DNA of 8,263 nucleotides, taken from contig JAKLHG010000150.1 in assembly GCA_022710255.1 (NCBI GenBank), positions 1 to 8,263 on the forward strand. Reading direction: 5' to 3'. A program made the position numbers and the translations under genes. Each line of letters starts with the position of its first letter. Position 1 is the first letter of the stretch. Below are positions 1-6,493 of the stretch, in pieces. The notes beneath the pieces were generated by a model, which made no database searches, was not told the DNA's origin, and saw only the letters and a program-made list of their open reading frames with translations. Source of the stretch: Candidatus Hydrogenedentota bacterium (GTDB lineage: Bacteria > Hydrogenedentota > Hydrogenedentia > Hydrogenedentales > CAITNO01).

Positions 1-135
1 TATTCTCGACACAAGGAGTGTCTGTGAACTGTCAGTCAATGTGGGACTGGCGGTGCCAAATAATGTGAGCCTTAGCATCTGGAAAAGCAGATTTAAAACA
101 GGTTCAGTCTTGATGCAACTCAACCAGACAAAAAT
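1..135. other. Intergenic edge region with no supported gene
   Basis: This stretch is more AT-rich than the neighbouring genes and lies beyond the terminator. A plus-strand frame is open from base 2 to a TAA at 155-157, but it ends inside the terminator stem and shows no family motif. A minus-strand frame is also open from the terminator to the window edge, but its only ATG lacks a ribosome binding site. I recognise no RNA gene or repeat here. Confidence 0.5.
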
Positions 136-166
136 AATCCCGCATTACGGAAAATAATGCGGGATT
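136..166 (-). terminator. Rho-independent terminator of the GTPase operon
   Basis: A perfect 12-bp inverted repeat (AATCCCGCATTA / TAATGCGGGATT) encloses a 7-nt loop. Read on the minus strand, it is followed directly by ATTTTTG, a short U-rich tail. It lies 28 bases beyond the stop codon of the dynamin-like gene, in the right orientation to end that transcript. On the plus strand the tail is GAAAATG, so it should not work as a terminator in that direction. Confidence 0.8.
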
Positions 167-194
167 GAAAATGCAGACTGTGCTGGCGAAAGTC

Positions 195-2345
195 CTACGG
201 CAAGTCGTCTTCCTCCAAAATTGTCTCTGCACGGGTACGAATACCTTCGAGTTTCACTTCTTTCGGTTCCAACCGTGCGATGACGGCTTCCCGTTCCTTA
301 CGTATCTCCTCTTCACGGGCAAGCAGAGCGTAACATTCTTTTTTGACCGCTTCCAGCGCGTTACTCATTTCATCCCCTACCGCTTTGCTGAACGCCTGGC
401 CGCGGTTTTCCAAGTATTCAGTGAACATTGCTGAAATGGGTTTTCCGCCGCCTTCTTTGCCTTTCAAGAGCATTTCCATGGCATTTTGCCGCACCAAGGG
501 GGTCAGTTTTTTAATCCAGCGTTCCTCGCTCCATGCGAGTCGAGCCAGGAAACCGACCACGGCACCCAGCAGCCCGCCGACGCCCGCGCCGATGGCGGTA
601 CCGACAACGGGAACCACCGAGCCCACCATGGCACCGGACATGGCCCCCACCACGGCGCCGCCGGTGCCAAAAGCGACATACTCGCCGGACACGGAACTTT
701 CCACGTGTGCCGGCAACACTTTCTGAGGTTCAACCAGGTTGGCCCGCAGTTCACGCGCCACGCCCACCTGTTCGGCCACAATGGCTGCGGTCTCCTTTTC
801 CGAAGCCTCGATGGTCTCGTTGAGAGTTCCCAATATGGCCGACACGAAGGTGTCTACCTGGTGCTCCAATTGCGCCGTCAGCGGTTTGAATTTCGCCCGG
901 CAAGCCTGCTTCAGGTGATTGTCCTGCCGCAGCCATGCCAGCGTGGGTTGAACGACCTGGGCTTCAATGGCGGTTTCTGTCAGGAGCGAACGCATTTGTT
1001 CCACATACCCCGGCATTGTTACGCCATTTACTTCCCCTCCCCGGAATCGGGCGTCATAGCGCTGCAGCGCGGCGGTAATGGTCTCGCGTATGGTTTCAAT
1101 GCGTTCGAGCAGGGCTTCGCGGTTCGCACGCAATTCTTCGAACTTGCTGGGGTCACGGGCCAGCTTCAACATGTTGCGAATGCTGATCAGATAATCCGAT
1201 GCACGCTCGAAAACAAAACGGTCGGCCAGGGAAAGAACGGCATTGGACTTGTTCTCATTGATGAGATAATCGCGCAGCCGCTCCATGAGATGTGAGAAAC
1301 GGCTCTGTCCCATAAGGAAGGCGGAAAGGTCCCGTGCGGGCGCGGCGCTTTCCGCGATGCGTTCCGCCACGGCGGTGGGGATCATCAGTTTGTTGTCCGC
1401 CAGGACTTCTTCTAACGTGATTTGTCCCTGGTCAAGGCCGATGGCGGCCATCGCCCGGTACCCGGAGAGGAAGAAGGTATCGGCACTGTCGGGGATTTCA
1501 TGGCGCCTGAACGTATCCACCAACTGGGCGGCGGGACCATGGACTGCGCGAGGGTCTATCTCGTCATTTTCCAGTTTGTCCGCCTTATTCAGGACAAAGA
1601 ATACCCGCCTGCCGCGGCAGGTAATAATACGCTTAATGAAGTTGAGATCGTGAACATTGCCCACAAAGGCGCTATCCACAAAGACCACCACAAGGTGGCA
1701 ATGCTCAATGATATCGTAGGTGATTTTCTGACGGGTGTCTGAAATGGAATGAACGCCGGGCGTGTCGATAAAAATGATGTCGTCATCCAGCGCGTCCGTG
1801 GGCAGGTACAAGGTAAGGGATTCCGTTTTATCCCGCAACGGTGCCAGGTGGGGATAATCCTCATCCGCAGATACGGTGATGAGCGGTTCCAGTGCGCGGC
1901 GCATCTGCGCGGGCGTTTTTCCCGGACACATCACGGTGAGCGTCCGGTTGTCCTGGCTGATCTCGATGTCCGCTTCAATATCGGAAAGCGCCCGGCGAAG
2001 CGCGTCGATTTCGTTGTGCGACGCGCCCGATTCGAGTTTGAGGACGAGCCGCAGGTCGTCGCCCTTTTGAATGAACGTCAGGCGCGAGGTGCATTCTTCA
2101 ATGTCCATGGGAAGATATGTTCCGCCCAGAAACGCATTGATAGCGGTGGATTTCCCCACGTTGAACGCGCCGAGAAAGACCACCCGGTACTTGCCGTCAT
2201 TTACCACGGACCGCTGATAAGCGATGGCCTTGCTCTCGTAATTACGGTCGCCGAAATAATCAACATCATGACCGGCAAAGGTTTCCAGGTAATCCAATGC
2301 GGTCAACAGCCATTCTCGATTTTCCTGGTGGGGATTGATCAACAT
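195..2345 (-). CDS. Bacterial dynamin-like GTPase with glycine-zipper membrane segment
   Basis: This 716-aa protein is a large GTPase of the dynamin superfamily, a group that binds and remodels or fuses membranes using GTP. The GTPase motifs are all visible. The P-loop GAFNVGKS is at residues 59-66, a candidate G2 threonine is in ECTSR near 86, DTPG is at 194-197, and NKAD is at 253-256. Residues of about 360-540 are helix-rich and charged, as expected for a stalk. Residues 557-601 form a long hydrophobic stretch with glycines every fourth residue, which probably inserts into a membrane. The tail after 660 is rich in Lys and Glu and may form a coiled coil. The ATG overlaps the stop of the upstream GTPase gene by 7 bases, which implies translational coupling; AGGA lies 4 bases before it. 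The role could be membrane repair, division or phage defence. The family call is firm but the cellular function is unknown. Confidence 0.85.
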   Translation of the reverse strand: MLINPHQENREWLLTALDYLETFAGHDVDYFGDRNYESKAIAYQRSVVNDGKYRVVFLGAFNVGKSTAINAFLGGTYLPMDIEECTSRLTFIQKGDDLRLVLKLESGASHNEIDALRRALSDIEADIEISQDNRTLTVMCPGKTPAQMRRALEPLITVSADEDYPHLAPLRDKTESLTLYLPTDALDDDIIFIDTPGVHSISDTRQKITYDIIEHCHLVVVFVDSAFVGNVHDLNFIKRIITCRGRRVFFVLNKADKLENDEIDPRAVHGPAAQLVDTFRRHEIPDSADTFFLSGYRAMAAIGLDQGQITLEEVLADNKLMIPTAVAERIAESAAPARDLSAFLMGQSRFSHLMERLRDYLINENKSNAVLSLADRFVFERASDYLISIRNMLKLARDPSKFEELRANREALLERIETIRETITAALQRYDARFRGGEVNGVTMPGYVEQMRSLLTETAIEAQVVQPTLAWLRQDNHLKQACRAKFKPLTAQLEHQVDTFVSAILGTLNETIEASEKETAAIVAEQVGVARELRANLVEPQKVLPAHVESSVSGEYVAFGTGGAVVGAMSGAMVGSVVPVVGTAIGAGVGGLLGAVVGFLARLAWSEERWIKKLTPLVRQNAMEMLLKGKEGGGKPISAMFTEYLENRGQAFSKAVGDEMSNALEAVKKECYALLAREEEIRKEREAVIARLEPKEVKLEGIRTRAETILEEDDLP
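543..677 (-). other. Glycine-zipper membrane-insertion segment (residues 557-601)
   Basis: This part of the dynamin-like gene encodes two runs of exactly four-residue glycine spacing: Gly 563, 567, 571 and 575, then Gly 582, 586, 590, 594 and 598. A short VVPVV break separates them. The rest is Ala, Val, Leu and Met with no charged residue between 557 and 601. Such segments pack tightly as paired transmembrane helices, so a helical hairpin in the membrane is the likely structure. This is read from the pattern and no structure was computed. Confidence 0.7.
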
Positions 2346-3193
2346 GCGTCCTGCCCTTTCTCGCTCGTGGTTACTGCGGTTGCCAGGGTACTCGTCAACA
2401 AGGTATCAAGGCTGTATTCCGCATGGTTCGGGGAAGCGTTCGCTTCGAATTCATACAAGGCCACCCGGAACGCGTCAAAACCGGCGTCACACAATTCGCG
2501 CACCTCCGTTTTAATCCTTCTCCGATATTCATCACCGGGCATGCGGCGCGCCATCTCCAGGCGCGCCGAAAGGGGGAAGAGAGGCGGTGCGGGGGTGACT
2601 CCATGCCGTTCCAGGCGTTGGCGGGCCCTGTCGCGCACCCGGCGGATTTCACTGGCATTCATCTGGTCGGTCATATTGGCTGCGATAACAAACCGCCCGG
2701 GGAAATGGGCATGGTATTCCTTGATAAGGGCCATGGTATGGCGGGCGGGCCAGTACTCCAGGGTGGTGGTCAGCACAAAAAGCGTATTGTCCAGGGCGGG
2801 TGCCGGCTTTAAGATCGCCGGCCTGTTATCGTCCGTCGAGGCACCCGGCGTGTCCACAAACACCAGACGTCTGAACGACATGTCCGGCACCAGCGCTCCC
2901 AGGGCATCGCTGTCGCAGGGCGCACCTTTTATATGGCGCGTGCTTAGAAACTGTTCGTGTGACTTAAGTTCGGGCGCCGATTCCCCTTTCTGGCGCGCCC
3001 CGAATACAGGGTCGCCACCGTCGCTTCTGGCGATAAATACGGGCGGGGTCCGGCTTTCATCTCGGCTGATGAATAGGATGTCATGTCGCACGAGTGCGTT
3101 GATCAGGAGAGACTTGCCCGTGTTAAAGTCTCCCATGAATACCGCAGCGCAAAGCGGGGACTCCTGTAAACCTTGCTGCATTGTCGTATCCAT
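2339..3193 (-). CDS. Small dynamin-type GTPase partner, G domain only
   Basis: This 284-aa protein has a P-loop GDFNTGKS at residues 21-28, a candidate G2 threonine at 49, and DTPG at 114-117 after the hydrophobic strand LVFVDT. At the G4 position it has NMTD (173-176) instead of NKxD, so the usual lysine is missing. The P-loop surroundings resemble those of the downstream protein (xFxGxFNxGKS), which suggests the two are diverged relatives. Only about 80 residues follow the G domain: there is no stalk and no membrane segment. It may therefore act as a soluble partner or regulator of the larger GTPase. The start at 3193 is supported by AAGGAG five bases upstream. Its stop overlaps the next start as ATGTTGA. 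I cannot assign a named family beyond dynamin-type P-loop GTPase. Confidence 0.75.
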   Translation of the reverse strand: MDTTMQQGLQESPLCAAVFMGDFNTGKSLLINALVRHDILFISRDESRTPPVFIARSDGGDPVFGARQKGESAPELKSHEQFLSTRHIKGAPCDSDALGALVPDMSFRRLVFVDTPGASTDDNRPAILKPAPALDNTLFVLTTTLEYWPARHTMALIKEYHAHFPGRFVIAANMTDQMNASEIRRVRDRARQRLERHGVTPAPPLFPLSARLEMARRMPGDEYRRRIKTEVRELCDAGFDAFRVALYEFEANASPNHAEYSLDTLLTSTLATAVTTSEKGQDAC

Positions 3194-3198
3194 TCGAT

Positions 3199-3204
3199 CT
3201 CCTT
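3199..3204 (-). promoter_or_regulatory. Ribosome binding site of the small GTPase gene
   Basis: AAGGAG on the minus strand lies five bases before the ATG at 3193. It is the strongest Shine-Dalgarno match in the left block and fixes the start of the small GTPase. The downstream dynamin-like gene has a weaker site and may depend on translation of this one. Confidence 0.75.
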
Positions 3205-3277
3205 ATTAATGTTGTCAACAAATCCCGACGGGGTGTATTGGTTTGGTTTGACCAGAATCGTACCAGTATTCTTGCGG

Positions 3278-3295
3278 ATAAATCATACGATTTAT
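3278..3295. repeat. AT-rich inverted repeat between trpD and the GTPase genes
   Basis: ATAAATC, a 4-base spacer (ATAC) and GATTTAT form a perfect 7-bp inverted repeat, 6 bases beyond the trpD stop codon. No U-tract follows on the minus strand, so it is a poor terminator. It could be an operator or a weak hairpin affecting expression of the GTPase pair. I found no convincing promoter in this 108-bp gap, so read-through from trpD is the simplest reading. Confidence 0.4.
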
Positions 3296-3301
3296 TTTCG
3301 T

Positions 3302-4354
3302 TCAGGTGCCTTGCTGGAGGGTGTTGTGCATACCGCGTGTGAAGGCGATAAGTTCATTCAATTTTTTCAGGGCGGCTCCGGAATCTATGCTTTCCGCAGC
3401 GCGCTGAACACCTTCCTGAAGGTTGGCGGCAATTCCGCCCGCGACCAGGGCGGGTGCAGTGTTTATCAGTACAATATCCCGGCAGCTTCCGGAGCTTCCT
3501 TCTAAAACGCCGCGCGCAATGGCGGCATTTGTTTCGGCATCACCGCCAATCAAACTTTCCAGTGCGGCCAGTGTCAGGCCGAAATCCTGGGGATGCAATT
3601 CATATTCTGTTACACGGCCATTGTGCGCTTCACAGACCAGCGACGGGCCGCTCAGGGATATTTCATCCAGTCCGTCGCGTCCGGCCACGACAAAGGCATG
3701 GCGCGTTCCGAGAGACAACAAGGCCTGCGCCATGGTGGGCGCAAGCTGGGCGTTGAATACCCCGACCACCTGGCAATCCGCTCCTGCGGGATTCGTAAGC
3801 GGCCCAAGTATGTTGAAGATGTTGCGCACCTTCAGTTCCGCCCGTATGGGCGCGATGTACTTCATTGCGCTATGCAGGGTACGGGAAAACAAGAAGCCCA
3901 TACCGACAGTGTCGATGCACTGCCCGGTTTGTTTCGCATCGAGGTTGATATTTACGCCCAGGGCTTCAAGCATGTCCGCGCTGCCGCAGCGGCTGGAAGC
4001 CGCGCGATTACCGTGCTTGGCCACCGCCAGGCCCGCGCCTGCGGCGACAAAAGCGGCGGTCGTTGAAATGTTGAAGGTCCCGATACCGTCGCCGCCCGTG
4101 CCGCAGGTGTCCAGCAAAGGAGTGCGCGACGTGGTTACCTTTGTGGCGTACGACCGCATTATTTCCGCAAAACCAGTTATTTCCTCGGAGGTCTCGCCTT
4201 TCATGCGCAGCGCAATCAGTAGTGCGGCCATTTGTGCGGCGGTGGCTTCTCCCGACATCAGTAATTCCATAGCCCTTGCGGATTGGTTACGCGTCAAATG
4301 CGCGCCGTCACAAAGCAATTCTATGATTTCATATATAGTCGGCGTTGTGAACAA
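3302..4354 (-). CDS. trpD: Anthranilate phosphoribosyltransferase
   Basis: TrpD transfers the phosphoribosyl group of PRPP to anthranilate in the second committed step of tryptophan synthesis, in the cytoplasm (EC 2.4.2.18). From the proposed TTG start the protein has 350 residues, the usual family length. An N-terminal helical domain with the typical LTRNQ...MSGEAT pattern leads into GTGGD at 85-89, which binds PRPP. NIST follows at 95-98, then KHGNRAASS from 113, the Asp-Glu pair at 230-231 that holds Mg2+, and GPLTNPAG at 184-191. Family alignments place the anthranilate-contacting arginine near Arg171. The frame stays open up to 4642, but no ATG in it gives a normal N-terminus. The promoter candidate at 4406-4434 also lies downstream of every upstream ATG. 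No other trp gene is in the window; the next genes on the same strand are GTPases. Confidence 0.95.
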   Translation of the reverse strand: MFTTPTIYEIIELLCDGAHLTRNQSARAMELLMSGEATAAQMAALLIALRMKGETSEEITGFAEIMRSYATKVTTSRTPLLDTCGTGGDGIGTFNISTTAAFVAAGAGLAVAKHGNRAASSRCGSADMLEALGVNINLDAKQTGQCIDTVGMGFLFSRTLHSAMKYIAPIRAELKVRNIFNILGPLTNPAGADCQVVGVFNAQLAPTMAQALLSLGTRHAFVVAGRDGLDEISLSGPSLVCEAHNGRVTEYELHPQDFGLTLAALESLIGGDAETNAAIARGVLEGSSGSCRDIVLINTAPALVAGGIAANLQEGVQRAAESIDSGAALKKLNELIAFTRGMHNTLQQGT

Positions 4355-4405
4355 AGGAGCCTGCTTTCTTGATTGCCCTGAAACCCTGATGCTTCCAATC
4401 CTGCT

Positions 4406-4434
4406 ATGATACAAAAAACAACCTTCAACTTCAA
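4406..4434 (-). promoter_or_regulatory. Sigma-70-type promoter candidate for trpD
   Basis: On the minus strand TTGAAG (4429-4434) and TATCAT (4406-4411) are separated by exactly 17 bases. They match the -35 and -10 consensus at 4 and 5 of 6 positions. Transcription would begin near 4399, leaving a leader of about 45 nt before the TTG codon at 4352-4354. This excludes translation starts further upstream. Confidence 0.55.
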
Positions 4435-4493
4435 AAGGGCCTATGGCTCCTTTGGCGGGGGCAGGGTTAGAACTCCGCATGCGGTCAGGCGGG

Positions 4494-4522
4494 TTGCACA
4501 CAAAGAACCCGCATGCTACACT
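4494..4522 (+). promoter_or_regulatory. Promoter candidate for the right-hand gene cluster
   Basis: TTGCAC (4494-4499) and TACACT (4517-4522) are 17 bases apart. The matches to the sigma-70 consensus are modest (3 and 4 of 6). The position is sensible, about 110 bases before the first gene of the cluster and divergent from the trpD promoter. Transcription would begin near 4529. Confidence 0.35.
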
Positions 4523-4589
4523 AGGCGCAAAAGTGAGTGTGTGCCGATTTTGCCGGATGCCCGTTGTGTAGGGTGCCGGCCCGAAGGCA

Positions 4590-4598
4590 GGGGGGGGG
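4590..4598 (+). repeat. Nine-G homopolymer in the 5' leader
   Basis: Nine consecutive G lie 34 bases upstream of the ATG at 4633, inside the predicted transcript leader. Such tracts are prone to slipped-strand length change and also to sequencing or assembly error. The tract is outside the chosen reading frame, so a length change would alter the leader rather than the protein. Confidence 0.9.
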
Positions 4599-4618
4599 CA
4601 ACGCAGTCCTCGGCTGTC

Positions 4619-4622
4619 GGAG
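4619..4622 (+). promoter_or_regulatory. Ribosome binding site deciding the 4633 start
   Basis: GGAG lies ten bases before the ATG at 4633, a slightly long but acceptable spacing. It supports starting at the Tat signal peptide rather than at the upstream in-frame ATG at 4537, which would add 32 residues with no signal-peptide character. Confidence 0.5.
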
Positions 4623-4632
4623 TGTCCGTCCC

Positions 4633-5688
4633 ATGAAGACAAATACAGTATCCCGCCGGGAATACCTCGGGCTTCTCCTGGCGGGTATGGTCATTCCCGG
4701 GTTGTATGCGCAACCGTCCGAACCGCATTTTATTACCCGTGGTGTGGTTTTATATCCATGGGACCTGACCTTAACCGATTGGCCGGAACGGGCCGCGAGA
4801 GCGGGAATCACAACCATCGCATTGCATGCCGCACGCAGGTTGGATGTCCTGATAGAATATATTCAGTCCGGACTTGGGAAGCGGTTTCTGGACGAATGCC
4901 GGAGCCTGGACATACAGGTTGAATACGAGCTGCATGCCATGGGTGCCTTGCTCTCGCGCGAACTTTTCTATTCCCCGGGGATGGACATGTTCCGCATGGA
5001 TGAAACGGGGAAGCGGAATCCGGATGGCAATTGCTGTCCTTCGTCCCGGGAGGCCTTGACAAGAATCTGTGAGAAGGCGGTGACGTACGGCAGGCTTCTC
5101 AAACCTTCATCCGGGCGTTATTTTTATTGGCCCGATGACGGCGGTCAATGGTGCTGCTGTCCCAAATGTGCCGGCTTGAATCCCAGCGATCAGGCGGTTC
5201 TTGTTGAGAACGCCATGGTTGAAGCCTTGAGGAACGAACTGGATCCTGACGCCCGGCTCAGCCATATCTCCTATGGGGAAACATTGGCGCCGCCGGCAAC
5301 GATAAAACCCCACGAAGCCCTGTTCGTAGAGTTCGCCCCCATTTCGCGCGTCTACGATCGGTCCATCGGCGATCCGGAAGCGAGACTTGGCGGTGAGCCC
5401 TCTTCCCATGCCGCATACCTGAATCTTCTGGATGCGAACCTGGAGGTATTTGGGCGAGATACGGCGCAAATCCTGGAGTATTGGCTTGATGTGTCGCGGT
5501 TTTCTTCCTGGACCCGGCCTGCAGGCAAAATACCCTGGGATGCCGGGGTTGTTCGTGCGGACGCCCGAGCCTATTCCGAGCGGGGCATTCGTCATGTAAG
5601 CACCTTTGCCACCTGGATGGACGCGGATTATGTGAAGCGTTTCGGAGACCCGCCCCTGGCGGAGTACGTCAAGGCACTCGAAGGATGA
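4633..5688 (+). CDS. Tat-exported DUF4838-like protein, probable carbohydrate-active
   Basis: The 351-aa protein begins with a twin-arginine signal, SRREYLG at residues 7-13. A hydrophobic segment follows, with a likely cut after GLYA (residue 26), so it should be exported folded to the periplasm or beyond. The body resembles DUF4838, a family found near glycoside hydrolases in bacteria that degrade polysaccharides. The supporting signs are the WPDDGGQWCCCPKC segment at 166-179, a following helix, the FVEFAPISR strand at 231-239 and LEYWLDVSRFSSW at 281-293. The four cysteines at 174-176 and 179 could bind a metal, which would fit Tat export. The N-terminal part (about 33-110) reads like the first strands of a TIM-barrel-type hydrolase domain. 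Its stop overlaps an ATG at 5685, and a lipoprotein gene follows closely. The substrate is unknown. Confidence 0.7.
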   Translation: MKTNTVSRREYLGLLLAGMVIPGLYAQPSEPHFITRGVVLYPWDLTLTDWPERAARAGITTIALHAARRLDVLIEYIQSGLGKRFLDECRSLDIQVEYELHAMGALLSRELFYSPGMDMFRMDETGKRNPDGNCCPSSREALTRICEKAVTYGRLLKPSSGRYFYWPDDGGQWCCCPKCAGLNPSDQAVLVENAMVEALRNELDPDARLSHISYGETLAPPATIKPHEALFVEFAPISRVYDRSIGDPEARLGGEPSSHAAYLNLLDANLEVFGRDTAQILEYWLDVSRFSSWTRPAGKIPWDAGVVRADARAYSERGIRHVSTFATWMDADYVKRFGDPPLAEYVKALEG

Positions 5689-5711
5689 ACGTCGAAAAGG
5701 AATACCTGGTC

Positions 5712-6434
5712 ATGAGATATTGTGCAGTGATTGCAGTGGCCGTTACGTTCGCGGCGGGGTGTGCGCTTCATCCGCCGGAAATCGCCCCCCTGCTGGAAAT
5801 TCCACGAATCGAAGAAGAGGTTCGGGTGGACGGCATTCTGGATGAATCCTGTTATCGCAGCCATCCACCCTTTGAGAACTTTGTTGTTGCCGGAAACCCC
5901 GCCCGGCAGGCCCCTTCAACCCATGCCTGGCTTTTCTGGAATGAAGAAACGCTGGTATGTGCCTTTGTGTGTGAAGATACCTCTCCCGCCTGGATGCCGC
6001 CTTCGTTAAATGAACGGGAAGTAGATCCACAGGACCGGGTGGAACTTTTCATCTGGCGGGACGAAGCGGCACCTGTCTACGCTTGTATTGAAGCTGCGCC
6101 GGGTGGCGCGGTGCATGACTATGCGGCACGCTTTTACCGTAAGTTCGATGACGGATGGTCTCCTGCGGGAGGCTGGGCGCGCCAGGCAAAGATAGATCCG
6201 TCCGGATACTCCATCGAAATGGCGCTGCCAAGGGCCGCCATGGAGGCGATGGGCGTGACGCTTGCTTCGGGTGTCCGGTTCCGGCTGGGACTTTTCCGGG
6301 CCGATTATGATGTACTGGATGGTACCCCCGTCTGGATAACGTGGGTGGACCATGGGCGTGAGCCGGATTTTCATGTGGCGGATTCTTTCGGAACAGCCGT
6401 CTTGTCCTTATGGGAAAGCCGCGCTGCCCGTTAA
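5712..6434 (+). CDS. Lipoprotein with CBM9-like carbohydrate-binding domain
   Basis: The 240-aa protein starts with MRYCAVIAVAVTFAAGC, a short lipoprotein signal whose lipobox ends at Cys17. Alanine at +2 favours the outer membrane in Gram-negative bacteria. The mature part shows the CBM9/DOMON-like pattern: VRVDGILDESCY at 38-49 (the usual opening 'DG.LDE..W'), a WLFWNEETLVCAFVCED strand pair at 73-89, DRVELFIW at 108-115, and a late GYSIEMALP strand at 165-173. Such domains bind sugars or occur as sensor-like modules in surface glycan systems. I chose 5712 over the ATG at 5685 for two reasons. The longer version would put acidic residues before the signal peptide, and its SD-like GAAGG abuts the ATG. 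AAGGA lies ten bases before 5712. It is probably co-transcribed with the gene before it. Confidence 0.72.
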   Translation: MRYCAVIAVAVTFAAGCALHPPEIAPLLEIPRIEEEVRVDGILDESCYRSHPPFENFVVAGNPARQAPSTHAWLFWNEETLVCAFVCEDTSPAWMPPSLNEREVDPQDRVELFIWRDEAAPVYACIEAAPGGAVHDYAARFYRKFDDGWSPAGGWARQAKIDPSGYSIEMALPRAAMEAMGVTLASGVRFRLGLFRADYDVLDGTPVWITWVDHGREPDFHVADSFGTAVLSLWESRAAR

Positions 6435-6483
6435 GTGAAGTAAATGAGGGTCCGAAAAGCGTTTTCGACCTCACAAGAAAAGA

Positions 6484-6488
6484 TAGGA
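6484..6488 (+). promoter_or_regulatory. Ribosome binding site deciding the 6494 start
   Basis: TAGGA lies five bases before the ATG at 6494. The in-frame ATG at 6488 overlaps this site, and the ATG at 6410 lies inside the previous gene with no recognisable site. The 6494 start is therefore preferred. Confidence 0.55.
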
Positions 6489-6493
6489 TGGAC

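Noticed and set aside
1749..3209. A long plus-strand open frame (486 codons) opposite the two GTPase genes
   Set aside because: It is antisense to two proteins with clear GTPase motifs and has no recognisable domain. Both genes' codon structure explains the openness.
3218..3223. A perfect TTGACA just upstream of the small GTPase gene on the minus strand
   Set aside because: A -10 box 17 bases further on would fall on the ribosome binding site and start codon, so it cannot serve this gene as a normal promoter.
3423..4409. A plus-strand open frame of 328 codons opposite trpD
   Set aside because: TrpD on the other strand has all family motifs. The antisense product is low-complexity Ala/Pro/Ser without a family pattern.
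4537..4632. A longer start for the Tat-exported protein
   Set aside because: The added 32 residues contain the G9 tract codons and would bury the twin-arginine signal. GGAG supports the ATG at 4633.
4529..4632. A riboswitch in the leader of the plus-strand cluster
   Set aside because: The region is GC-rich and could fold, but I could not match the conserved cores of cobalamin, c-di-GMP, SAM or fluoride riboswitches.
4355..4642. The 96-residue N-terminal extension of the trpD frame
   Set aside because: It would cross both promoter candidates and overlap the start of the divergent gene, and it has no homology pattern. TrpD proteins are about 330-350 aa.
5685..5711. The ATGA-overlapping start of the CBM9-like lipoprotein
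   Set aside because: Translational coupling is possible, but the longer N-terminus is acidic before the lipoprotein signal and the SD-like GAAGG touches the ATG. The start at 5712 fits a lipoprotein better. This rejection is moderate, not firm.
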